Source: DAIODI01 sp036746875
GTDB taxonomy: Bacteria > Pseudomonadota > Alphaproteobacteria > Rhizobiales > Aestuariivirgaceae
Direction of reading: 5' to 3'
DNA: 6,957 nucleotides
NCBI GenBank assembly: GCA_036746875.1
Contig: DAIODI010000152.1
Coordinates: 1 to 6,957, forward strand
Shown: piece by piece, positions 1 through 5,595 of the stretch
How positions within the stretch are numbered: position 1 is the first letter of the stretch
Layout: every line of letters starts with the position of its first letter
Made by a program: the position numbers and the translations under genes
Notes under the pieces: model-generated
Told to the model about the DNA's origin: nothing
Seen by the model: only the letters and a program-made list of their open reading frames with translations
Databases searched by the model: none

Positions 1-561
1 AGCGTCAGCCGGTGCGCGCCCAGCAGGCCGCGGGCGGCGCCCACGCCCATCAGCTTGCGCTTTTACGCCTCCGCCCTCCACATCGCCCCGTCCTACTCGC
101 GCGCGCGGCGGTACTTCTGGTACTACTCCGCCAACAAGGAAGAACCGCGACTGGGCCATCGTTTCGAGGAAGCGGGCGCAGAACTGGAGATGCCGGTCGG
201 CACGGCTGTCGAGGTCGCCGGGCTGTGGCGGCGGCTCGCATCCGCTGAGCCGGAAGCGCTGCGCCAGAGCGTCGCGGCGTTTCTGCTGCGCGAACCGCAG
301 TGGCGGCGCGCGGCCAGGCGAGCCATGACGACCGCGGCCCTCCCCTACTCCGATGTTCGCGGCAACCTGATCGGCGAGGGGATGCGGCCGGTGGATCTCT
401 TGCGCTTCAAGCTGGCGATCTTCGGGGCGAGCCGGTTCGACCCCAGGTCCGACCTGTGGACCCGCGTCACCATGTTCCAGGGCGCGCCGCTTCCGGACGA
501 ACTGCACCTGCCCGACGCCGACGACTGGTGGCTTCCGGCGTTCGGCATGGCTGCGCCATGA
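1..561 (+). CDS. Unrecognised protein, 5' end at or beyond window edge
   Basis: The frame is open from base 1 to a TGA at 559-561, giving up to 186 residues. The convincing protein-like part begins near base 55, where a TTG codon is the first possible start; the segment from there is 168 residues. I do not recognise the family. It is soluble-looking, with no signal peptide or membrane segment. An aromatic- and arginine-rich stretch (SRARRYFWYYSANKEEPRLG, bases about 91-150) is followed by a charged helical middle and a C-terminal part rich in W, D and P (DADDWWLPAFGM). The stop overlaps the next start as ATGA, so the two genes are translationally coupled and probably work together. The first 18 codons read poorly (many S, P, R), and other frames look at least as plausible there, so the true N-terminus is uncertain. 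It may be a gene cut by the edge or one starting at the TTG. I am confident it is coding; I offer no function. Confidence 0.7.
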   Translation, partial: SVSRCAPSRPRAAPTPISLRFYASALHIAPSYSRARRYFWYYSANKEEPRLGHRFEEAGAELEMPVGTAVEVAGLWRRLASAEPEALRQSVAAFLLREPQWRRAARRAMTTAALPYSDVRGNLIGEGMRPVDLLRFKLAIFGASRFDPRSDLWTRVTMFQGAPLPDELHLPDADDWWLPAFGMAAP

Positions 562-1118
562 AACTCGCCTTCGACGAGGTGCGCCGCGCCGCCGCCCGGG
601 CGCTGCTGGCCGCCGGGGCGGCGCCGGGGGTTGAGGAGGATTCGGGCTGGGCCTGCGCGTGGCTCCAGGCCGCCGGATACGACGGGGTGAAGATGCTGGT
701 CGAGGCGCTGGAAACGACGCCGCGCGAGGACCGCCGTCCATCGATCGTCTTCGAGTACGGCATTGTCGATCTGCACAACGGTTCGGCGGTGTTCGCCGCG
801 CCGCAGGTGGTCGATCTGGCCGCGGCCGAGGGCCGGGTGTTCTTCGCCAACGTCCGCCACGGACTTTACGCGCTGCCGTTCACGGTGCGCGCCGGCCTCG
901 CCATCGGCTGCCCGGTCGATCCGAGCTTCGCTATCGGCGGAGAACGTACGGGCGATCCGTACCGGGACAAGATCGACGCCGCGATCGAGGCCGGCCTCGA
1001 CGTGGCCGAGGACGACTGGCGCGCGCTCTCGGCGCTGGCGGCGAAGGCGCTCGTGCCGGAGACGGAGCAGTCGCTGCTGAAGGGCGCCGGCGCGGGGACC
1101 GTGATCGAGCGCGACTGA
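558..1118 (+). CDS. DUF3726-type protein of unknown function
   Basis: This 186-residue protein is probably a DUF3726 member, an uncharacterised bacterial family of about this length. I recognise it from two features: the N-terminal opening (MKLAFDEVRRAAARALLAAG, followed by an acidic-aromatic EEDSGWACAWL stretch), and the C-terminal ending, in which a VPETEQSLLKGAGAG segment closes the protein. The family assignment is from memory of its style and is not proven. No catalytic motif, signal peptide or membrane segment is visible. The ATG at 558 is chosen over upstream in-frame codons (the frame is open from 300) because it overlaps the preceding stop as ATGA and gives the family-like N-terminus. 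No good Shine-Dalgarno sequence precedes it, which fits translational coupling. The gene ends 3 bp from the convergent oxidoreductase gene. No function should be inferred beyond its pairing with the upstream gene and its location beside amine/amide catabolism genes. Confidence 0.75.
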   Translation: MKLAFDEVRRAAARALLAAGAAPGVEEDSGWACAWLQAAGYDGVKMLVEALETTPREDRRPSIVFEYGIVDLHNGSAVFAAPQVVDLAAAEGRVFFANVRHGLYALPFTVRAGLAIGCPVDPSFAIGGERTGDPYRDKIDAAIEAGLDVAEDDWRALSALAAKALVPETEQSLLKGAGAGTVIERD

Positions 1119-1121
1119 GGT

Positions 1122-2231
1122 TCAGCGCATATTGCCGAGCCGCTGCACCACTTCCTCGGCGAGAGCCAGGGCGGCGGTGATACCGGGGCTCTCGATACCG
1201 AAAAGGTTCACCAGTCCGTCGATGCCGTGGTCGCGTCGATCCTGGATGACGAAGTCGGCGGCAGGCTCGCCGGGGCCGGAAATCTTCGGGCGGATCCCGG
1301 CGTAGTCGGGGTGCAGCGCACCATCCTTCAGGCCCGGCCAGTAGCGCCGGATAGCGGCGTAGAAGCTCGCGCCCCGTGCCGGATCCACCGCATAGTCGAG
1401 GTGGTCGATCCACTCGACATCGGGGCCGAAGCGCGCCCGGCCGGCGAGATCGAGGGTGAGGTGCGTTCCAAGTCCGCCCGATACGGGAACCGGGTAGACA
1501 AGGCGCGAAAACGGCGCGCGCCCGGCGAGCGAAAAGTAGCAGCCCCGAGCCAGATAGCGCCTGGGAACCAGATCTTGCGGGAAACCGTCGAGGCTTGAGG
1601 CGACCGCGTGCGCGCCGAGCCCTGCGGCGTTGACGAAGCTGCGGGCCAGAAGCCGTGCCGGTTCCAACCCGCCCGTGACGATCTCGATTGCGCCGTCGCG
1701 GATACGCCCGGACGCCACCGGGCTTCGCAGCGCGACCATCGCTCCGTTGGCTTCCGCCTCGCCCTGCAACGCCACCATCAGCGCGTGCGTGTCGACCACG
1801 CCCGTCGATGGCGACAAGAGCGCCGCCGCCACGTCGAGTTCCGGTTCGAGCGCCAGCGCCCCGGCGCGCGACAACCGCCGCAGATCAATCACGCCGTTGG
1901 CCACGGCCGCGGCGGCGATGCGGTCGAGCGCGGCCGTCTCTTCGGGCGCCGTCGCGACCACCAGTTTCCCGCAATTCCTGTGGGGCACCCCGTTCGCCGC
2001 GCAGAAGGCGTAGAGCAGATGCTTGCCGCGCACGCAGGTTTGCGCCTTGAGGCTTCCCTTCGGATAGTAGAGCCCGGCGTGGATCACCTCGCTCGAGCGC
2101 GACGAGACGCCGGAGCCGATGGCGTCCTCCGCTTCGAGCACCAGCACCTCGCGCCCGGCCAGCGCCAGCGCCCGCGCCACTGCGAGGCCAATCACGCCGG
2201 CGCCGGCCACGACTGCGTCCACGTGCTCCAA
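1122..2231 (-). CDS. FAD-dependent oxidoreductase, L-2-hydroxyglutarate oxidase (LhgO)-like
   Basis: This 369-residue protein belongs to the DAO superfamily, LhgO/L2HGDH branch. Members oxidise L-2-hydroxyglutarate or related 2-hydroxy acids to 2-oxo acids with FAD and usually pass electrons to the respiratory chain. The N-terminal dinucleotide fold is clear: GAGVIG at residues 10-15 and the ribose-binding acid E33 after the second strand. The block SSRSSEVIHAGLYYP (43-57), followed by GSLKAQTCVRGK, is the hallmark of this branch. A GIRPK motif and the C-terminal NLFGIESPGITAALALAEEV (342 onward) close the FAD site. Length matches the family's usual 370-400 or so. The start is a TTG, chosen because it places the glycine-rich loop nine residues in, as in relatives, and an AGGAGGGAG sequence lies 9 nt upstream. 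No signal peptide. It follows the binding-protein gene in the same direction but a hairpin separates them. Substrate could be another 2-hydroxy acid or an amine; the family is much surer than the substrate. Confidence 0.92.
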   Translation of the reverse strand: MEHVDAVVAGAGVIGLAVARALALAGREVLVLEAEDAIGSGVSSRSSEVIHAGLYYPKGSLKAQTCVRGKHLLYAFCAANGVPHRNCGKLVVATAPEETAALDRIAAAAVANGVIDLRRLSRAGALALEPELDVAAALLSPSTGVVDTHALMVALQGEAEANGAMVALRSPVASGRIRDGAIEIVTGGLEPARLLARSFVNAAGLGAHAVASSLDGFPQDLVPRRYLARGCYFSLAGRAPFSRLVYPVPVSGGLGTHLTLDLAGRARFGPDVEWIDHLDYAVDPARGASFYAAIRRYWPGLKDGALHPDYAGIRPKISGPGEPAADFVIQDRRDHGIDGLVNLFGIESPGITAALALAEEVVQRLGNMR

Positions 2232-2240
2232 GGGTGCGCT

Positions 2241-2249
2241 CTCCCTCCT
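2241..2249 (-). promoter_or_regulatory. Strong Shine-Dalgarno before a TTG start
   Basis: On the minus strand the sequence AGGAGGGAG ends 9 nt before the TTG at 2229-2231. It is the main support for using this uncommon start codon for the LhgO-like oxidoreductase. There is no in-frame ATG nearby; a GTG three codons further in would leave the site too far away. Confidence 0.7.
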
Positions 2250-2256
2250 GAACGGC

Positions 2257-2287
2257 GAAACCCCCGCCGGCGACCGGCGGGGGTTTC
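2257..2287 (-). terminator. Perfect 14-bp hairpin after the binding-protein gene
   Basis: The arms GAAACCCCCGCCGG and CCGGCGGGGGTTTC are exact reverse complements separated by a 3-nt spacer. The stem is very GC-rich and ends in an A3/U3 pair, giving the look of a short intrinsic terminator that could work on either strand, although no further U-run follows on the minus strand. It lies 24 bp past the stop of the substrate-binding protein gene and only 25 bp before the TTG of the oxidoreductase gene. It probably ends or attenuates the binding-protein transcript, or protects its 3' end from exonucleases, as intergenic stems often do after binding-protein genes. Confidence 0.8.
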
Positions 2288-2311
2288 ACGATGACCGCTG
2301 ACGGGCGAAGG

Positions 2312-3979
2312 TCAGCCCTGCTTGATCGCCAGCTCCTCGCCGAAGATGTAGCGGGTCGGATGCTGCTGATAGCCGAGAACGTTCTTGTCATAATAGGTGA
2401 ACAGCGACCGCCACAGCGGCTGCACGATCGGGCCGTCCTCCTGCATGATCTTCTCAAGCTGGCCGATGATCTCGGCGCGGGCCGGAACGTCCAGCGTGCC
2501 CTCGGCCTTGGTGAGAAGCTCGTCGAACTCCTTGTTGGAGTACTTCGACTCGTTCCACGGCACGCCGGTGCGGTAGGCGAGCGCCAGAACCATGAAGCCG
2601 AGCGGGCGGTGCGCCCACACCGTAAAGCCGAGCGGCACGGTGGTCCACACGTCCCAGTACTTCGCCGACGGCAGAATGTTGATCTTGGCGCGGATGCCGG
2701 CTTCCTTCCACTGCTCGACCATCGCCTCGATGGCGGCGGCCTCCCACGTCGGGTCGGCCTTGCCGTAGATCTCGATGTCGATGCCGTCCGCGTAACCCGC
2801 ATCGGCCAGGAGCTTCTTGGCCTCCGCGATGTTCTGCGTCATCAGCTCGAGCTTCTTGTAGTCCGGGTGGATCGGCGAAACGTGATGGTGCTCGCCGATC
2901 GACCCGATGCCGCGGTGGGCGATCTCAAGCGTCTTCGCCTGGTCGGTGGCGAGGCGCATGGCCTTGCGCACGCGGGCGTCGTCGAACGGCTTCACCGGCT
3001 GCATGCGGGCGACCGCGGTGTCGGCCGTCACCGCGTCGTAGCGGTTGACGAAGTCCATGCTCTGGAACAGCTCCAGCTGCTCGATGTTGGCTTCGTAGAG
3101 GCCATGCACCTGTCGGGACTGGAGCGCCGCGACCTGCGCCGACGGGTTGTCGCCGAGATCGATGAATTCGATGGCTTCGAGATGCGCGCCACGGCCGGGC
3201 ACGGCCTTGACGACGGCCTTGCGGCCAACCTCGATCTCCACCGGGGTGAACGCGCCGGTGCCGTTGGAGCCCACGCCCCACTTGCCCTCTTCCTTGGGGT
3301 CGAGCATCGGGAAGGGATAATGGAAGAAGTGCTCGGGCACCGCGACCTGCGGCTCCTTGAGGTTGAGCACCAGCGTCTTGGGATCCTTCACCTCGATGGC
3401 GTTGGCGTCCCAGAGCTCGGTGGTCATCACCGGGTTGCCCTTGTCGTCCTTCTTGCCGGTGTCGACCTCCTTGAGCATGTAGCCCTTCATCAGGCCGAGC
3501 ACCGAGGAACCGGTGGCCTCATTGAGGCAGTGCCTGATGTTCCAGGCGGCGTCCTCGGCGGTGAACGGCCCGCCCTTGTGCCAGTCGACGTCGGCGATCG
3601 TGAACGTCCAGGTCTTGAGATCCGGCGAGGCTTCCCACTTCGAGGCGAGCGAGGGCCGCGTAACGTTGTCAACGCCGGTGCGGGTGAGATAGCCGTTCAC
3701 CTGGCGAACGATGTTGGAGTCATAAATCCACGAAAACGTGTGCGGAGAGACCACCTTCGGCACGCGCATGGCGATCTTGAGCGTGCCGCCCTTCGGCATT
3801 TCCTGGGCGACCGCCGGCGGCGCCATCGGCTGGCCGGTGATCTTGCCCGCCCAGAAGTAGGCGGCGCCCGCCGTCATGCCGAGCAGCGTCGAATAACGGA
3901 TGAATTCGCGACGATCGATCTGGCGGTCGGCCAGCTGCTGCTTCAGGCGCGGAATCCAGATATGTTCCTTGTCGGCCAT
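2312..3979 (-). CDS. ABC transporter substrate-binding protein, family 5, Tat-exported
   Basis: This 555-residue periplasmic solute receptor belongs to the family 5 extracellular binding proteins (SBP_bac_5; peptides, opines, nickel, glycosides and other solutes). Residues 1-58 form a long twin-arginine signal: a charged lead, DRREFIR with the arginine pair at 23-24, a hydrophobic stretch TLLGMTAGAAYFWAG, and a likely cleavage after AVA at 56-58. The mature protein starts near KGGTLKIAM. The family signature region runs at about 111-148 (LASKWEASPDLKTWTFTI, then a PFTAEDAAWNI segment). Length is typical. The ATG has a GGGAGGAG site 10 nt upstream. It sits 144 bp after the amidase gene and before a strong hairpin, so it may be a separate or more highly expressed transcription unit. 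No permease or ATPase gene lies in the window; these must be elsewhere, or the receptor serves another transporter. Substrate cannot be read from sequence; a neighbouring amidase and MttB homologue point to an amide or methylated amine, which is inference. Confidence 0.93.
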   Translation of the reverse strand: MADKEHIWIPRLKQQLADRQIDRREFIRYSTLLGMTAGAAYFWAGKITGQPMAPPAVAQEMPKGGTLKIAMRVPKVVSPHTFSWIYDSNIVRQVNGYLTRTGVDNVTRPSLASKWEASPDLKTWTFTIADVDWHKGGPFTAEDAAWNIRHCLNEATGSSVLGLMKGYMLKEVDTGKKDDKGNPVMTTELWDANAIEVKDPKTLVLNLKEPQVAVPEHFFHYPFPMLDPKEEGKWGVGSNGTGAFTPVEIEVGRKAVVKAVPGRGAHLEAIEFIDLGDNPSAQVAALQSRQVHGLYEANIEQLELFQSMDFVNRYDAVTADTAVARMQPVKPFDDARVRKAMRLATDQAKTLEIAHRGIGSIGEHHHVSPIHPDYKKLELMTQNIAEAKKLLADAGYADGIDIEIYGKADPTWEAAAIEAMVEQWKEAGIRAKINILPSAKYWDVWTTVPLGFTVWAHRPLGFMVLALAYRTGVPWNESKYSNKEFDELLTKAEGTLDVPARAEIIGQLEKIMQEDGPIVQPLWRSLFTYYDKNVLGYQQHPTRYIFGEELAIKQG

Positions 3980-3989
3980 ATTGTCCTTG

Positions 3990-3997
3990 CTCCTCCC
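3990..3997 (-). promoter_or_regulatory. Shine-Dalgarno of the substrate-binding protein gene
   Basis: GGGAGGAG on the minus strand lies 10 nt before the ATG at 3977-3979. It confirms this start, which leaves a 22-residue charged lead before the twin arginines. Confidence 0.7.
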
Positions 3998-4066
3998 GTC
4001 TGGGTTCTTCAGTCACGATGGCGTAAGCCGTCGCCGATGCGCCTTTGCGGACGCCCGATAACTCCT

Positions 4067-4094
4067 ACGCTAGCACCGCGTCCGATCGTTGCAA
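4067..4094 (-). promoter_or_regulatory. Possible promoter before the substrate-binding protein gene
   Basis: The 144-bp gap 3980-4123 is the largest non-coding stretch in the window. On the minus strand it holds TTGCAA (4089-4094) as a fair -35 candidate and TAGCGT (4067-4072) as a weak -10 candidate, spaced 16 nt. An output here would give a leader of about 80 nt before the ATG. I see no convincing intrinsic terminator for the amidase gene and no riboswitch or clear operator dyad in the gap. The match is modest, so this is a suggestion only. Confidence 0.25.
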
Positions 4095-4123
4095 AGCGCC
4101 GGGCGCATGAAATCATCGTCAGG

Positions 4124-5584
4124 TTACGGGAAGTCCGGCGGGGGCAGAAATCCGCCGTTTTCCGCCTCGATCAGCGCCGCGAAACGGATCGCCGTCAGGT
4201 CGGCGTGTTCGGCCGAAACGATCTGTACGCCAACCGGCAGGCCCTCGTCCGTGAGCCCGGCGGGCGCGACCGTGGACGGAAGGTAAAACCCGCACGGAAA
4301 ACCGGCCCAGAACAACTGGTCCGTGGTCGGAACGGCGTGGCCGTTGACCATGATCGTGCGTTCGTGACGCTCGCCCGTCTGGTCGTGCGGGAACGCCGCC
4401 GACGCGGCGGCGGGGCACAGGAGCACGTCCCAGTCGGCGAAGAAGCGATCCCAGGCGAGGCGCAACTCGTGACGGCGGTGGTTCAACTTCAGCCAGTCGC
4501 GATGCCGCATGGTGTTGGCCTGCGTCATCAGCGCGAGGTAGGAGCGATCCGCCGGATCGAGCGTCTCAAGCCGCGACAGGTAGGCGGCCAGGTCGGCGTC
4601 GGACTGACGCGCGCTGGTCGCGGCGCGCAACAGGCGGATGTAAAGCTCGTTCGCCTCCGCGGTGTCGAACGCCGGCCGCGCGGTCCACGACAGCGCCCTG
4701 ACGCGCGGTTCGAGGAACCGCCCCAGCGCCTCGATGCGACCCTTCACCGCCGCGTCCACTTCGGAAGCCGGGTCGTCGAGCATCACGGCGACCCGCGCTT
4801 GCGCCAGCTTGTCGAACCGCGCATGCGCCAGCCTGAAGCGCATCTGCCGCGCCTCGGGCCCATGGGGCCCCGCGATCAGCTTCAGCGCCAGCGCCAGGTC
4901 GTCGGCGCTGCGGCCGAGCGGCCCGGCGCAGGAGATGTCGGCGTACGCATGGGCTCCCGGCAACAGGTGCCCGCGCATCGGCACGACGCCGTAGGTCGGC
5001 TTGTGGCCGAAGACGCCGCAGTAGTGGGCGGGATTGCGGATCGACGCGCCGATATCGGATCCGAGCTCGAGCGCGGAGAAGCCGGCGGCCAGCGCCGCCG
5101 CCGATCCGCCGGACGAACCGCCGGGCGAGCGCGTCACATCCCATGGGTTGTTGGTGGTTCCGTACACGGCGTTGTAGCTCTGCCAGTCGGCGAGCATCAG
5201 CGGCACGTTGGTCTTGCCGAACACGACCGCCCCGGCGTCCTCAAGCCGCTGCACGGCGACGGCGGTCGCCCGGGCGACATTGGCGGCGAGCGCCGGCGAT
5301 CCCCAGGTCGATGGCGTTCCGGCCCAGTCGAACGACTCCTTCACGGTGGCGGGCACGCCGTCGATGGGTGAAAGCGCTTCGCCGGCCTTGAGGCGCTTGT
5401 GCGCGGCCCGCGCCGCCCTCCGGGCGCGGGCGTAGTCGCGCACGATCACCGCGTTGATCGCTCCGTCATGGCGCTCGACGCGTTCGATCATCAACTCCAG
5501 AAGGTCCGGCGCGTCGATCCTGCGGCGGGCGAGTTTGCGCCCGAGATCAACGGCGGAGCGATAGTGCAGCGGCAGCCTGGCCAC
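4124..5584 (-). CDS. Amidase-signature family amidase
   Basis: This is an amidase-signature hydrolase of 486 residues from the chosen start; the family cleaves carboxamides to acid plus ammonia or amine, usually in the cytoplasm. The Ser-cisSer-Lys triad is complete: K82 in VKESFDWAG, cis-serine S157 in SPGGSSGGSAAALAAG, and nucleophile S181 in SDIGASIRNPAHYCG. The next block, VFGHKPTYGVVP, is also typical. The usual GGSIR before the nucleophile is GASIR here, a variant I believe occurs in other amidases. The frame is open upstream to 5758, but that part overlaps the preceding methyltransferase-like gene and is arginine-rich shadow sequence. The GTG at 5582-5584 leaves an 11-bp gap after the upstream stop and gives a normal N-terminus, though its Shine-Dalgarno is weak (GGCGG). 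Close spacing implies co-transcription and translational coupling with the MttB-like gene. No signal peptide. The substrate is unknown; the enzyme could also be annotated as Asp/Glu-tRNA amidotransferase subunit A-like, but absence of GatB/GatC neighbours and divergent sequence argue for a catabolic amidase. Confidence 0.92.
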   Translation of the reverse strand: MARLPLHYRSAVDLGRKLARRRIDAPDLLELMIERVERHDGAINAVIVRDYARARRAARAAHKRLKAGEALSPIDGVPATVKESFDWAGTPSTWGSPALAANVARATAVAVQRLEDAGAVVFGKTNVPLMLADWQSYNAVYGTTNNPWDVTRSPGGSSGGSAAALAAGFSALELGSDIGASIRNPAHYCGVFGHKPTYGVVPMRGHLLPGAHAYADISCAGPLGRSADDLALALKLIAGPHGPEARQMRFRLAHARFDKLAQARVAVMLDDPASEVDAAVKGRIEALGRFLEPRVRALSWTARPAFDTAEANELYIRLLRAATSARQSDADLAAYLSRLETLDPADRSYLALMTQANTMRHRDWLKLNHRRHELRLAWDRFFADWDVLLCPAAASAAFPHDQTGERHERTIMVNGHAVPTTDQLFWAGFPCGFYLPSTVAPAGLTDEGLPVGVQIVSAEHADLTAIRFAALIEAENGGFLPPPDFP

Positions 5585-5595
5585 GCAAGCCGCCG

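Noticed and set aside
300..557. Upstream in-frame extension of the DUF3726-type gene
   Set aside because: It lies over the preceding gene in another frame and reads as an R/P/G-rich shadow; the ATGA overlap at 558 is a much better start.
1084..1093. GCGCCGGCGC palindrome near the 3' end of the DUF3726-type gene
   Set aside because: It is inside coding sequence, has no loop and no T-run, and such runs are common by chance at this GC content.
1608..2294. 228-codon plus-strand open frame
   Set aside because: Antisense to the LhgO-like gene and running through the hairpin; low-complexity R/H/A composition typical of a shadow frame.
1885..2802. 305-codon minus-strand open frame
   Set aside because: It lies out of frame over both the receptor and oxidase genes and through the hairpin; composition is dominated by R, S, P and A.
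4095..4123. Possible terminator after the amidase gene (GCGC-CCG-GCGC then TTT)
   Set aside because: The stem is only four pairs and the T-run is three; too weak to call.
2291..5371. Very long plus-strand open frame (1026 codons) across the receptor and amidase genes
   Set aside because: It is antisense to two clear gene families and even crosses the intergenic gap between them. Its product is rich in R, H, G, V and D with no recognisable domain, as expected from the mirror of GC-biased codons.
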